DNA from: Falciphora oryzae
Taxonomy: Eukaryota > Ascomycota > Sordariomycetes > Magnaporthales > Magnaporthaceae
Length of the DNA stretch: 64,000 nt
Direction of reading: 5' to 3'
NCBI GenBank assembly: GCA_000733355.1
Contig: JNVV01000026.1
Location: 451,077-515,076, forward strand
Part shown: positions 1 through 14,316 of the stretch, piece by piece
Numbering within the stretch: the first letter of the stretch is position 1
Layout of the letters: the number at the start of each line of letters is the position of its first letter
Made by a program: the position numbers and the translations under genes
Notes under the pieces: model-generated
Told to the model about the DNA's origin: nothing
The model's database searches: none
The model's input: the letters and a program-made list of their open reading frames with translations, nothing else

Positions 1-3000
1 TGTTCTTTTTGATTTTAATTTTTCTCTGCCCCTCATAGCCATGTGCGCGGCATGAGGTCAGTCGACATTAAACCTGAGTGCACCTGTGAGCCAGGAAAAA
101 GGAAAAAAAAAAAACTCTCACACCCTCCGCCATGGGAACAGAGCAGCATACCTACAGGCTTGTTCTCCACATGCACCCAGAGCAGGGGGGTTAGGTGTTT
201 CCGAGGGCAGGCCTGGAGCGGCAGTGTGCACCTGGCTTGCTACGGATATTGCGGCCAAGACCAGTGTGCCGGTTCTCGCGGGCGCATATGCAACATGCGC
301 GGAAACCCAGGCACTGTACGAGGGGGCGTGCCACAAGAAAAAAAAAAAAAAAGCTCCAGAGACAAACCGGCTCGCCGGTCTAGCAGCAAAGCATGTATGC
401 CCGTGTGTTTCCCTCGAGCCAAGCAGGAGGCGGGGGGGAGGGATGAGAACGAGGTTTCGCCAGCGGGGCCGCTGCGGTGCGAACGAACAAGACCTTCCCC
501 CCATCTGCCCGCCCGGCATCATGGCCGATGAGCGGAAGTGCGAGATTAGAAACCAAACCAAACGCAAGCCACCCGGGAGCCCAGGCCTGTTGCCGCTGGC
601 CTGCACCAAGGAGAGGGGTGGCCCTGGAAGCGTTTTGGCGTCGAGTCGGGGAAAGAGGCTTGTCGGATGTGTGTACCAGGTACCAGAAACAAACAAGAGA
701 AAAGCGAATAGTAATCGGCTCGGCCAGCTAGGCGCGCGCGGAAGGAGGCCAGGATCTGGGCTGGGCGTGCCCCATCAGCGATTTGGAAAACAAGATGGAA
801 AAAACCAAAACAAGCCACCGCACCCGGGGGCCTCCAGATCACGGCTAGAGGGCGATCCAGCCCAGCCGCCGAGCCATGGCGGGCATCGAGCCAGCCCGCG
901 GCAGAGCGAGGGGGGAGCTTGAGCTTCACCTTGGCTGGAGAAGCGCGTGGGCAGGCGGTGGAGACAAGCCAGCCCGGCCGTTCGCGCTGGTGCCGTAGTC
1001 TCGATCGCTTGCCAAAGCCACGCGCCCCCGGCGAGCCAGCCTGGAGCCGAACTCTTTTTTTTCTTTCTAGCTGCTCCTGATGGACGGCCTCTTGCCGCTG
1101 CGTACCACGCACCCGCAAAACTCTTTCTCCCTCGCTCTCCCTTTCGTCTCTACCCGCGATGACAGGCAACCGGCCAAAACTGTCGGCTAGGGGAGGCCCG
1201 AGCTTGCGGGACCGAGAGCCGCCGTCCGTCTGGCATAGCGGATGCACGCTTGAGCCCGCGCCCGCCCGTCACTCTTATTATTTTGGCTGGCAGGAGGCAG
1301 ATGCTGACAGATAAGACACTGGCTGGCTTGGGCCCGCGCAGGGGCAGTCGAGGAGGGGCAATTTTGAGGTTAGTAGTTGGGGCGAGTGGTTGGTGGTTGG
1401 GCTCGAAGGGTCTTTTTTTTTTTTTTCTTTGCTTCTTTTTTTCGTTTGGCGGAGCGGAATTTCCACCGCGGGCTGTTCGGTAATGCACCGACACAGAGGA
1501 GGCTGCCTGCCCACCTACCAAAAGGGCAGGCACCCCTCGGGCGAGCTAGGCCCGATCGGGGCCACCAGCATTGCCAATCTGGACGGGCTGGCCGGCTGGG
1601 GTGGACGTGCTTGGCACATGGCAGCAGCAATCCGTTGAAGATCAACCTCAGGCGCGCAGGCAATTCTCCGTCGGATATTGTCCCCGTTGCAGATTGTGGC
1701 AGTCGCAGGTCGTATTCCCCCACCACCAGTGCGGTGAGGTATTATAGCAGGCTCTTCTATTTTTGTTGCAAAAACATATCCGATGCTACCTTCCATCCGT
1801 TGCCAAGAAGGGGAAACTGGAAGGAAATTTTAACAACTAGACAAGCACCTCTTTGTGTCCTCTCTGCTGTTTTGTGTCCCCTCTGCTGTCCGACGGGGCC
1901 CTTGCCCCAAAGGTTAACGGGAATAAGGTGCTCCTCGAGCGACGACCAGTCGAGAACAATTCAGGGGTGGGACGTCTCCGGTTTCTCAACAGGGCGAGTC
2001 GTCTCCGCTCCACGACTGCGGCTGAGGCTTGATCCCCGACCGTCTTTCCCCTCCCCAGTGGCTTGCGCATGGACCGGCCCTGATCCGATCACTGTTGCTC
2101 GCCCAGATCACGGCCCGGTCTGTTGGGTGTTCACGTCCATTCTCCCATCAGAGATTCGCCTCTTGGATGCCGGACAGTCGCTATCGGATGCCTCACGGTG
2201 CTCGTATTCTCAGCGGTTTAGCGCGAGGCGCGCGGGAAATTTCTGCCGTTGGATCGGAAAGATAACTATACAATTGCATCCGAGCGCGTCTCGCGTGTGT
2301 GGACGATTCCAGCGGCAGCTATCCATCCTCCCATGCTAGCTCGCTCCACCTCCAAGCCTCACTGTTTCCCCAGGCAGGCAGAGCTGGGTTCCCTGCCCAA
2401 GTCGCCCCCGCGAGAGCGAGTGCCCAGCGGCGATCTCAATTTAGTGCGCACGAAAGGGCCCGATTGACTACTGGACGGCCGCGTCGAATCGAACGCGTGT
2501 TACAGCCTGGTCTTGGGGTGGACAGTCCTGTCTCGCCGCAACCAGAGAAGCGCGCAAAGATGGGAAGAAGGCTTATCCTGCCTGCCTGTTTGGTGCTAAC
2601 CTCTGCAAAACACACCGAGATCGAGTTACACCGAGGTGGCTCAAAGTCATATCTCCAGGATGAAGATTCCCCGTCGCTACTCCATGTCTAAGGATGGGCC
2701 GGGCTTGGAGGGCAGGGCAAGGGACGCCCGGACCCGGTTCCCCAATGGTTCCAACGTTTGATGTCTCTCCCAAGAAAAGCCGAGACATTGCTGTGGGTGC
2801 GACAGTATCTTGAACGACATGCCACGAGCAGAAACGAAGAAAAGAAACAAAAAAAAAAAAAAAAAAATTAAAGTAACAGGCATGATGTGCAGCGCACGAA
2901 CCTGGCGTGGCATGCCCGTTTTGCGAACTGACGATGCGATGCGGGATGCGGGTGTGTCGTTTGCCGTTGTTTGCCTTGTAAGATCGCCGCCCGGGCTTTG

Positions 3001-3530
3001 GAGGGCAGAGGACGAGAAACTAACGACCAACGAATCGCATCAGCAAGAGGCGCAATGTCTGCAGGGCGCGAAACGGCGTACTCGAAATTCATGCACACGG
3101 GCAGGCAGAAAGCCCAGCCGGATTCGAAACGTTGCGCCAATCCTCAATATACGGCCACAACGTCTGCCTTCCACGCGGGCTGGGATCTTCTTGCAAGTTG
3201 GAGTATAGCACGGACGCGATATAGCCCTGTTTTTGACAGGATTCTGGACGGGCTGCCGGCTACATCAAGTCCGTAAGGAGGGAAGGCCTTCATGCCGCGC
3301 TTGCTTTTTATTCCGACCTGGCTTGGTCCTGGGCATCACAGCCACACTTCCTAAAGCGGCAAGTGTAGAGAGCGAACGTCGCAACCACCCAGTTGTCGAC
3401 GCCGGCTGTCCGTTTGCCTCGCTCACTCCGCCGGGTTTCCCAGCGCAATACGAGCCCTGCAAACAATCGCCCCCTGCCACATCATCTGCTCCCGAAATAT
3501 CGGGGACATCTTCTACGCACGCAATTTGCC

Positions 3531-3555
3531 TTTTTTTTTTTTTTTTTTTTTTTTT
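3531..3555. repeat. T25 homopolymer
   Basis: An uninterrupted run of 25 T on the plus strand in non-coding sequence. Such runs recur through the first 17 kb. Confidence 0.95.
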
Positions 3556-4820
3556 CCTACTGTTTCCTCCCCGGCACGCGTTTACTGCTGATTTTCCAAG
3601 GTCGTATTCTCCAGACGTTCGTCGCTTCTTTTTCCCTCTTCTGATCGCGTCATTGAAAGGACTGCGTGGATCCTATAGTATAGACACCCCAAGCAAATAA
3701 GCGGGAGGCAGCCCGACATATTGGTACATAGGCTGGTTCCTGGATCCTTGCCTCCATCCTCCAAACCAACCCCTGGACCTCGGTATTGCGGAGGAGTCAT
3801 TGAGATCGGGCGGCTCCCGGCCCATGTCGACCGACCTAGCAGGCAAACCTTGGTTTGTTTGCCTGTTGGGTTTCACTGTCGAGTGCTACAACCGACGTGC
3901 ACCAAAACATGCAATACCAGCCCAGCCGCCTTGCCTTGGAAGCCATGGCATCTATCTGCGACCAGACACCCAGGGGCTTTTGACGTGGTCGAGGGAAGCA
4001 CGCGAGTGGCCCGGAAGGGAGCACCGGATCCTCGGGAGATCAGCACAGGCGAAGACTAAATTATTGGAACGGATGACGGCGTTGGTCGCGCAGACAGCCA
4101 CCGAGTGGGAGGAACGGACGCTTGCTACCTACTGTACGTCTGCACAGTTGATGGCCAGCGCACAAAGTTGACAGGTAGAATTTAAGCTTGTCGCCCAGCC
4201 AATCGAGAGCTACGGCAACAAGATGGAAGAATATGAGGAGATAAAAATGGAAATAAAAATAAAAGAATAAACGATCATTGACGCAACACAAGGCCAGGTC
4301 CCCCCGCCCAGCCTATGATCAGCGGCGGGTGGCTTCTAGAGTTACCGTCCACTTGGGATTTCGAACGGCTATTTGCAGGCGCCAGGGGTGCTCAACACGC
4401 AGCACTGGGCTGGACGCCACAATCTCTGTGTGCTGGGGCTGGCTTTCCGGCTCTCGTTTCTGTGGGCAACGGCTCACAGTTCCAGGAGCTGAAGGGCCAC
4501 GACGGGCTAGCCGGCAATCCTAGCTGCTGAGCTCCAAAGGAAGCCCGTCCATTTGGAATTATTGACCCTCTCCACCCAAGCCAATTCCAGCTCCGGCAAC
4601 CCCTGCCTCTGGCGGGAAACGTATGTTTCTTGGCACGCTCCTGGCTAGGCGGGCAGGCCATAGCCGACGGGCGGGCTGGCTGGCTAGAGCCTCCTCCCTC
4701 GAGCTAGCAGAGTCGCCCGTTGGGAGTGTTGCGTGCCCGCGTCCAGCTAAGCAAGCGCAGGAGGTGGCACTCGAGTGCGAGGGAACAAGTGTGGGTTTTG
4801 TGTGCCGTGTTTGGGCGCGG

Positions 4821-4844
4821 AAAAAAAAAAAAAAAAAAAAAAAA
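4821..4844. repeat. A24 homopolymer
   Basis: An uninterrupted run of 24 A in non-coding sequence. Confidence 0.95.
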
Positions 4845-6346
4845 CGGCGCCGCGTCCGTCCACCCCCCGTAGCCACGCGGCCGAAGGGACTGGACTGGAC
4901 CCAAAGGCTCGGAAACCAAGTGGCCGGTTCGCACTTGGCCACCAGCACAACGCGGAGATGCCGTGGGAGAAAATACACTCCTACCTTACCCATCCCATCC
5001 ATGCCATCCGACCTGGTTGCCGTCCATTCATCCTCCTCGCGACCAAACTGATAATCAAATGGTGTCCAAATAAATCAACACCCAGGCCGACGAGCTGCAA
5101 CGACCCCTGTCGCCACGCGATCCCAGCAACAATCCTTCCCTCGACCAGGGTTGCGGAGAGATTGTTTCGAAATGCACGCTGTCTTCTGACTTCTTATTCG
5201 TCGTTACCCCCGTACGGGTGGTGAGTCGGCCGATGCCACTTCATTTTCTCACCGTGGCCAGACTGCACGACAAATCACCACCGCCATCCTTGAGGCTGAG
5301 TCCTCTGGGTGTCGTGGCGGGGCATGGATTTGGCTTGTGGTTGCCAAACATGACCCGTCCAGGGCAGCGGTGAGGTAGGTCTGCCAGCTGCCAGCTGCTG
5401 CCGGGTGCCGTGTGTCGATCTGGGTGTGGAACCGGAAGGCGCGACGTATCCATTGCGTGCGTGCATGCCAACTCGGGACATCACAGCGAACACGCATGAC
5501 GGATGTTGGTCATCGCTCCTGCCCTGCCACAGAAACAGAGCCGCGGGGCCCGCGAGGGAACTGAGCTTGAACTGGTGAAGGCGGCTCAGCTCGCTCTGCT
5601 CAGCTCCACCCGCCATTTGTCACTCTCTCTCTCCCTGCCGAGCAACGGGCAAAACACAGCGTGCAACATCCGCAACATCCCATCCCTTTAGCGGCCGCCC
5701 CAACGTCTCTCGGTCCCGGCCAAGACGAACGCAACGCCTCGGTCGCCAACCAAGGCGCGCTATTGGCTTGTGCCCACAGCATTCTCGGCCGTGGGTGCTC
5801 CCAGGAACGGATGGCGCTAGTAAAACACAAAAAGAAATCCACACCGTTGACGCAATCGCTGGCTGGCTGGCTGGCTGCTGCCGTCCAAAAGGCCTGTCCC
5901 TGACGTCCTTTTGCCGCGGGGGAGCCTCTCGCTGCCATTGGCCCGCGGCGCCGTCGGGGCCCCATTCGGAACCGTCTTGGCCGGGGCTGGGGGACAGCGA
6001 AGCGGGCTTTCTCGATTGCCGTCCGCAGCCTCGTCGCGTCGCACCGCTCTCTGTCTCCCTCTCTCTGTCTCCCTCTCTCTGTCGCCCGGACATGTCGTGT
6101 CGATCGGGCCCGGGGTGGGCGACCAAGAACGACGTGACACCCACGGACGCACACCCCCGGCCACCATCATGATTAATCGGCGATCTCGGGGACCCACCTT
6201 CGGGGACCACTTTGTGGGAGGGCACTGCAGAGAGCGCTGCGGCTTGGGGTTCACTCGAGACTGGCACACTAGGCTCCCACTGGGCTCCTCTGGCTCGCGC
6301 CCAATGGGTGGAGGGGATCTGCGCCCAGCTCGCATGCCTCTGGCGA

Positions 6347-6361
6347 CCCCCCCCCCCCCCC
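6347..6361. repeat. C15 homopolymer
   Basis: A run of 15 C, the only long C run noticed among many A/T runs. Confidence 0.9.
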
Positions 6362-7842
6362 GGCTCGGGGGCCGGTTCTGGCGATTTCAAGCGAAAATCC
6401 CCAGCGGCTTTTCAGCTGAGGCGGGCCTGGGCCCCATGTCCCCCATCCGGACGGCTGCAACCTCATTTGGACGCGCCCTGCCTTGGCCCTCGTCCCAACT
6501 GGCACCCACAGGCACCCCTCCCTGCAGGTGTGGACGGCATGCGATGGCGATCAATCAGTGGGCAAGCTGAAGATCCCCCAAACCCACAAAATTCTGGCCC
6601 TGGCACCCTGGCTCCCCGACACCCACCACGAGCCACCTTGTGTGCCTGGCACTGCGAAGCACACTACTGCTGCTGCCGCTGCCGCTACCGTTGCTGCCCG
6701 CCTGTGGCCCTGCCTCTGCGAGTTCGTGCCAAGACCGGCTCCATGTCCAGGTCATCGCACGCGGAATGAAGAGATGACGGCCACCTGCCTTTCCCCCACG
6801 CCAATGCTGCGGTCCTGAAACCACGACCCTTCATCAAGATGCCGGAATCCAAAAGTCTAATTGTCCGTGTGCGCAATTTTCACAATATCCATGATGAGTG
6901 CTCCCGTGCTCGCTCTGAGCCGAGCCCGCCAGCTCCCAGGCGAGCGCCGTGGTAAGCCCTGGCGCTCGACGATAACATCATCAGACCACGAACCACCACC
7001 GCCTCGCTTCGATGGAAGGTGCGCCAGTCAGCTGTCGCCCAGCAGGCCCTGCATGCCTCATCACATTAGAAGGCTCCGGAGCGGCATACGGACGTAATGC
7101 ACTCCTTTTCAGCATCGATGATGGGGCTAGCCACGCATACCATAGCAGCAAAAACCAACAGCCCTCGCCTCGCTGGCCCTATTCGAAGTTCAGCTGCGGC
7201 GAATGACCCCCCTCAGAGACTGGTGCCTCGTTGAGGTTGAGGAAAACTCGAGAATCCCAACTGGTCGAAAGCCACCCAGCGGGCTGCGGTTGCATCATGG
7301 TTCCTCCCTGCCTCTAGGGATGGAGGGGGAGTGTGTTTAGGGGCACGTCCCGCCCCCTCCTTCTGACAAGCTACCCTGTAATTGGCCCTTTCCTGAGGGT
7401 CTCCTAGTCTCCACCACCCAGTGGGAAAAAAAAAGCACGATGGCAGCCGGCACACGCCCCTTCCTCTAACGCATGCCCCCCCTCGCTAAGGGTTTCATTG
7501 TGCCCGGGGCGCCAACGGCCGTACCCAGATCGTGGACGCTCTTGCGACAGAGAAGCAGAAAAAAGAAAAAGAAAAAAAAAAAAAGAAAGACAGGCCAAAT
7601 CAAACCGCCGAGGCCAGCTCAGCAGACCTGAACCAAACAGGCGTGTTTCTGTGGGCATGCTTCCACACGCCACAAATTCTCAGTACACGCACGCACACGC
7701 ACACACCACCGACAGTCAGGCTGGTGCCCCTGGCATCAATGGGCACTTTCCCGCATAATTTAGCCCCCTCGAGGCAGCGACAGTAGCTGAAGGGTTTTTG
7801 GGGCCGTTAGTCGCTCAGGTCCCCCCACACAGCCATCAGTCA

Positions 7843-7844
<2 letters not shown>

Positions 7845-7871
<27 letters not shown>
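7845..7871. repeat. (CAG)9 trinucleotide repeat
   Basis: Nine perfect CAG units. No supported reading frame crosses it, so it is probably a non-coding microsatellite. Confidence 0.9.
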
Positions 7872-7873
<2 letters not shown>

Positions 7874-8833
7874 CAGCCAAGCACACACGCCACACCACCG
7901 CAAAGCAGAGCCTCCAGGCGGTCCAGCGGGCCTGGCGAGACGGAATACCCGGAACCTCAGACCCACCACACCGGGACGGACCACGCTCCCGTTCGGTGCT
8001 ACATGTCGTCTACACTACCCAGAGGAGCAGCTGCCCCCGTTGTTGCGCAGCACAACTCCACCTTTGTGCTGGCGGCGACGACATGTCGAGGCACAGGCCG
8101 GGGCCGACCATCCGAGAATCGGCAGTCTTCTCTTTGTAGGAGAATTGTTTATTTTTAGCAGGCGGGAAAACCGTTGAGACGGCGATTGTCGCAAGGGCTG
8201 CGATTGGTCTGCTTACGGAATTGCCGGCAGGCTAGCCGGATTGCGATGGCATGCCCCTCGAGGAATACGATGGCGACGCGCTGTTGTCGTGCCACAAGGT
8301 TGCGAGCCCACGACGCTCGGACGGATGGGATCCCGCCGCAGCCCGAGACAGAGGAAAAGGCATGCCACACAGATTATGTGTCCCCAACGGCCGCTGCGTG
8401 TAGCCCTGGGCCGTCGCAACCAGGGCCCGGCGCCGGGTCCCGCCGTCCGCAGCCCGTATGTGCGTTTTTATTTATTTTTTTCTTTCTTTTTTCTTATTCA
8501 TTCTTTTGCTCACTGCAGCAGCATTCGATATCTCCGGCCAGACTCGGCCGGCTAGGCCGCGGCGTGGCGGTGGCCATTTTTGAGGCATTTTGATCTCGAC
8601 GCCTCCTTCCCCAAACCAACCGACCCAACCGACCAGCCAGGTCGGCCGAAGAGCACAAAGAACACGCAGACAGGGCAGCCAAGCGACAAGCATCAACCTC
8701 GCCGGCCAAATATCCCGATCATCGCGAAGGCGGCCAAAAATTGTGTTTCGGCGCCGAAGAGAGAGCGAGCAGCAGATTGCAATCTGCCAAGTCGGCGGCA
8801 AGGCAATATTCCACCGACGGGGCACACCGTTGT

Positions 8834-8872
8834 CGCTGTTGCTGCTGTTGTTGTTGTTGTTGTTGTTGTTGG
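8834..8872. repeat. (TTG/CTG)n trinucleotide repeat
   Basis: A block of CTG units runs into about nine TTG units. It is outside any supported gene. Confidence 0.85.
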
Positions 8873-11800
8873 CAGACGCCCTTGATCCATGCATGCCGTG
8901 TTGTCTGGATGCTTCCTTTTTTTTACTGTCCTGACCTTTTTCTTTCCTTTTTCCTTTTTCGCTTCTTTCCTCGTCGCCTCTTTGCTTTTTGCTCCCTCCA
9001 ATTTGTGCTCCCCGGCGTGTCCGGTGACGACGAGTTCCGAATGGGGAAATGGAGGCTAATTGTTCCTCTGTTGGCGGCTCCGCTCCGCCCACGGCCCCAG
9101 TGGACGCAAGAACCGCCGGCCTGCACTGTGCGAACGGTGTGGCGTCGTACAGTGAGCTACCCAGCCATGTCTGGCTTGACGGAGGTTGCCAGAGCAGGGG
9201 GCTAGGAGCTTCTTGACCCCTGTCCGGCTGGAAAATCTCAGAGAACGGCCAGTAGACGACGTCCTCGGGGTTCTCGCCAAGCTGGACGCGGGAGAGGCCT
9301 GCATTCTTTTTTTCTTTTTTTCTTTTTTTTTTCTCGTTTTCTTCTTGGCGTGGATCGGCCACCACCCTTTCACGGTACTCGTTGCTTCCTCGCGCCTCTA
9401 TCCTCGTTGGGGAAGTTTGTACCGTCACTCTGCATCTACTACATCACTCTTGCACGCTATGCCGCTGTTGTTGTCTTGCAGGCCGCCCACCCCTTTTCTT
9501 TCTTTCTCCTGTCCTGGCGGCTTCGCTGGCATCGCCCATGCCTTGGACTTTCCCATGCCGGGGCTCTGAGGCGAAATTTGATCTTCTGCCGAGCGGGCGA
9601 GGTCGTCTGGAGCGCATGGAGACACAAGGACGCCCGCGGCCTCCAGCCAGGCCCGCACACACATGCACCCCCTTCCCCGTCCGAGGGCGGGCGATGGATG
9701 TCGGTGTCGGATTCGTCGGTGGTTAGATCAATCAAGTCGCTGTGGGGGCCCCGGCATGATGCGGATTTGTGTGTTCCAAGCCGAACGGTCAGGCAGGCAG
9801 GGCATAGCGCCTGGCAACGGATATGGCATAGGCCGGCTCGTGTGCTCAGGCTGCGTCTGCCATTTCTGGACAGGAAAACGGACGCCCTTCTTTGACTGAC
9901 AGCGTCTCGCTGGGTTCGTCTCATCATTAGCTCGCCTCCTTCCCAACGGGCTGGCTGCTGGCTAGGCCGCCCTCAAACCCGTTCCAGTAGCAACTGGCTA
10001 GCAGCAGAAGGACGCCAGACCAACCACGGGAAGGCTCCCCGCCCACAGCCGGACTGGACTGGCTACCTCAACCTGAGCCTCTGAGTTGGGAAACGGCCCT
10101 ATCCTCGCCTGCACGTCCGATGGTCCCATCAGCGAAGGGGGAGGGGCCCGGGGCCGGCGACTGCAGCGGCCTAGGCTAGTGTCAAATGTCAGCCCCAACT
10201 GGCTACTAGACGGTGCTAGCAGGAATCCTCTGCTGTTGCTCCTTCTTCTTCCGGCTCTGCAAATCTGCAAAGGGGTGGGGGAGGGTGGTGTACGCAAGGG
10301 AGCTAGCCACCAGCCCAGAGCAGAGGCGAGAAGAGCACGCCTGAGGAGGGGAAGAAAAAGGGGGGGCTGAGGGCCAAGAGAGCGCTGTTGAGAACTCTGT
10401 GGCAGCAGCAGACTGAGACATACCACCCACCCACCGCTCCCACCGGCCTATCCAGGACATGCCTACATTCATCATCGTCGACATGGCGACACATCGGTGG
10501 GCTCCACCTGGCGGAACGGGCGACCGTCCGGAAGGCCTCTCTGGTCGTCGCGCGACGCGCACAAACTCGCTAGTGCCCTTCGCTAGCGGTCAAGCCGGCG
10601 TGACGCCCCCTCCCCCTTGTCTCTTTTGGGCTTGATCGCCCATTCCATTTTCTCTCATGGTCGTTATCTTGGGCGCCCCGTGGCGCTCGACTGGCTGAAT
10701 ATGGTTCCAGTTCAAGCCTCCCATGACGCCGTACTCGGGGCGCCGTTGGCCGTTTCACGGTTTCGGTTCTCCTCTTTTTGGCGTCGCCTCGAGAAGGCAC
10801 CTTGCCGCCAGCCCAATTCTTTTCTACTTTGGTGTGCCGCCCGCCGCCGCCCTGTTTCCTTTTCCACCTTGCCTGCAGAAGGGAGCAGCGCTGATCCTCT
10901 CCTCTTTGGAGCCCCCCGTTCCGGCACTTGGCCAAGCATGAATGGCCGCCGAGAGGGAGATTGTGGCTTGAAGATGATGCCCGAGATGGACAGGAAGAAA
11001 AAAGAAAAGAAAGAAACCAGGCATGAATGAGGTGACGAGGAAGCGGGAAAAGGACTACGACAAAAGGGCGTCGTGCTTGCCGTGTGACTAGTTCACACAC
11101 AACACACACACGTGGTCCACTAAACGGCTCCTCTCTCGACGCTTGCTCTCGAACACGGGCAGGCTGCAGACAATGCATTGGCCCTCATCAGAAAGATAGC
11201 AGCTGCCTTTGCGCACGGCAAGACGCTGTTGATGGGGTCACGGACGGGCAATCAAAATGGCAATCAAATAGGGGAGCGGTGGAAGGACGCTATGTAGCAG
11301 GGGCGAATGGGGGGCATGATGGATGGAGGAGGAGGGGAGGGGAAGGCCAGGCGGGGGCCACTGAGCCGACGGACGGAGCCACGGAGCTTTGTTTCCTGAG
11401 GCACAGACAGGCTGTGAATCACGGGTCCTCCCCTTCCCCCTCCCTGCCTCCCCTGTCAGTCGACGTGGATCAGCCGGCATGAGGATCGTTCTCTGCTTGT
11501 TCTGTTTCCCTCCCCAAACGCAAGCGCGGGGCGTTTTGTCATCCCAGCAGACGATCGACTTATTCCCCGCCCGCTCGCCCGTCGGGAACGGACGGGCTGC
11601 TGTAACGCCCAGGGACGCAGGCGCAGAAGAACGCACGCGCCCCAGCTAGTCCCCCAAGTTGCCGACGGCTCTTTCTCTGGGTATCCTCTGTGCCTCTCTG
11701 TCCCCTGGCCCCAGACAAAGTCGGTGTCGGACCAGTCACTTCACTCCACACCATGTCAGGAGGACGGGCGAACGGGCTTTTTTTTTTTTTTTTTTTGTGG

Positions 11801-13042
11801 AGGGGCGGCGGCAGCGGCATCATCTGAAGACTTTCCCTCCTTCGGTCTTGTCTTTGTTGTTTCCGATGTCTTGTTTCTTCTCTGTCTAGTTACATACCCC
11901 CTTGGCTCTGCTGTGTTACCCGCGCCTCTTGTTTTCTGCCCAGATCTGTTTTCTCAAATCCCCACACGCCAACGGAAACGCGAACACCAACGCACGCACA
12001 CAAAGGTAATTCCAACTTCCTACTGGCCTTGCTCATCTCCCGACGACGCCGTCTCGACCTCGGGGCCCTCCCCACCACACCAGCGCCTCTTTTTCGTCTC
12101 GCGACTGCAAGCCCTGTGGAGACGGAGGGGGAAGGGGAGGAGGGAAGACACAAACGAGTGGAGTCAGGGGGTAGGTGTAGATATCAAGGCTTGCATCCTG
12201 GACGGATCCAATGGCATCGAGACATTGAATACCTCTCTGTCATGAAGGGTGACGGGATCCCAGTAGGGTACTTGTGTGTCTTTCTCTGTTTCGTTGTGTA
12301 TTGTGTGTCTGGAGGTGCGTACCGATGTAAATGTGTGGATGTGTGTGTGCGCGCGCTTGTGCTTGGTCTATTCTGTTTCTGTATTGAACCAACAGGCCCG
12401 CGTTCCCGCCCATCAAGCCTGCGTAGCGTGGACGTGTCTCTGTCCGTGTCTGTACCTAAAATGCATGGACCGAAGAAAAAAGCATTTTGTTCCTTTTTTT
12501 TTTTCCTTTATTTATCTGAGGGAATAACCCACCGGTTTCTAGCCGACGACGCGCCGGTCACTGGCCCAGAAACATACACGCCCCCTGCCTCCTCGGTCTC
12601 GAGTTTTCATTTTCTTTCTTTTTATTGTGTACGTAGACAGTTCACCATCCCGCATTAGGCCCTGGAGCCTGCATGGTGGATGGGTGTGGTTTTTTTCACT
12701 GCAGGAAAAAAAAAAAAGAAAACGAGTGGGACTTGGCCGGAGAAGGAAGGGAACATGGCAGGGTAAGGGGGAGGGTGGGATCGGGAGGAGGGGTGTTTAA
12801 AACGAGAAAGAGCGAACGCGAGGGGAGACGAGGAGGAGTCACGGTACCCAGCAGAGCAGGGGACGACAGAAACATTGATGAGCCCCCGGGGGGTGGGGTG
12901 GGGTGGACGGGGCGATCAGGATCCCGCCACAAAAACGGCCGTTCCATCTTGAATACACGACATATAATCCCTCTTTTTCATCCAGCCAACTGCATCCCCT
13001 GGAAGGGCAGGCCGGTCCCCCTTTTGACGTTGAACGCTGCCC

Positions 13043-13043
<1 letters not shown>

Positions 13044-13077
<34 letters not shown>
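13044..13077. repeat. T34 homopolymer
   Basis: The longest homopolymer in the window, 34 consecutive T, just before a short GC alternation. Confidence 0.95.
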
Positions 13078-13728
13078 CGTTTGTGGCCGCGCGCGCGCTA
13101 AGTGATGATGGGAGGGGGAACCAGACACAGACAAGACAAGACGCGCGGGAGGCCCGATCAAAGAACAAGAAAGGCGCCGGCCGGCGGGCGTGTGGGTTCG
13201 AACGCGGCCGCTTGAAGCCGAGTGTGTGTGCACAGGAGGCGGGTTAGGTTTAGGCCCAGCCAGTTTTTTTTTTTTTGCCAGATGCAGCCAGAGAAGGGAA
13301 AGGAGAGAGAGATGGGCCTAATACACAACAAGACACAGAAAAAAAAAGAAAGAAAAAAAAAAACTCACACGCACATGTACACCTTGGTTTTTCTTTGTTG
13401 GGCCGTGTGCAAGGAGCGGAACGCCAGCCAGCCAGCCACAGCCAGGCTAGCCCCGTCGTCTTCCTGACTAGTCCGTTTTCGGACCCCTTGATGGATGGGG
13501 GGCCATCTCAGGTGTGCCTTTGGTTCTCGCGGTTGGGACCAAGAAGCACACGCCCTGGCCGGGGGGCCCCTGAGACAGCGAATAACAACGGCGGGATATT
13601 AGGGGTCGGGCAGGGCCAATGGGCTCGTGGGCTGGGACATTCCGTTCGGCAGTAGTGATGGAAGCAAAGAATGGCATAAAAATGCATTTTTTTTTGGTAT
13701 TGCGGTATCATGGCGTCTTCCGTGTTGA

Positions 13729-13761
<33 letters not shown>
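13729..13761. repeat. (GGCT)8 tetranucleotide repeat
   Basis: About eight GGCT units. Shorter GGCT runs also occur near 5860 and 42580, so the motif recurs in this genome. Confidence 0.9.
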
Positions 13762-14290
13762 CTTGGTTTCTTTTTTGTTTGTTGGCCCGGCCTCTGGACT
13801 GCCTCAGCTGCCATTTTACTTGATCGAAAAGCATTCTTGCACCCGGGACACCAAGGAAAAACACCAAGAATGTCTTTTCCTATCCCTCGCCTCCCTCCCC
13901 ACACAAAGCAGAGCCGAAACGACTCGGGACAAGAGGGTGGGTGGGAAGGACAAGGGGTGCGGTGGTGGTGAAAGGGCCGAGATCAGCCCTTTTTTTCGCT
14001 TTCGTTGTGTGGTGCGGTTTGCATCTTTTCTTCTTCGGTCGTGATGCTCGTGCCGCTCCTTTCCCCATCCAGCCCGTCCCCAGCTGCACATTTGTCAAGC
14101 CACGATCCCCCCGTTTTGGACTACGCGTTTGGTAGTATGGTCCCGCCCCCGGGGGGAGCTAGACATGGGGGGGTTGGAGGAAAGGGCAAGCTCGGCAGGG
14201 TTAGGGCCGCTTCGACTTGGGGTCCGGCAGCAAACGCAAAACGCTCTCTCCTCCTCGCTCTCGCTCTCGCTCTTCACGACGGACGGACGG

Positions 14291-14316
14291 GTGGTGGTGG
14301 TGGTGGTGGTGGTGGT
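14291..14316. repeat. (GGT)n trinucleotide repeat
   Basis: About eight to nine GGT units, preceded by GGAC repeats and followed by GGAT repeats. The whole 14.28-14.42 kb stretch is microsatellite-like. Confidence 0.9.

Noticed and set aside
546..1247. Long minus-strand frame of 233 codons near the left end
   Set aside because: Overlaps equally long frames on the other strand, is Arg/Pro/Gly-rich from GC bias, and has no recognisable motif or splice context.
8472..9428. Minus-strand frame of 318 codons with an Asn run
   Set aside because: The Asn run is the reverse of a TTG microsatellite and the Lys runs come from A/T homopolymers; the rest is low complexity on both strands.
13190..13210. 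GGTTCGAAC resembling a tRNA B box
   Set aside because: No matching A box, T-stem pairing or acceptor stem at the right distances. Similar sites at 22612 and 23370 also fail to pair.
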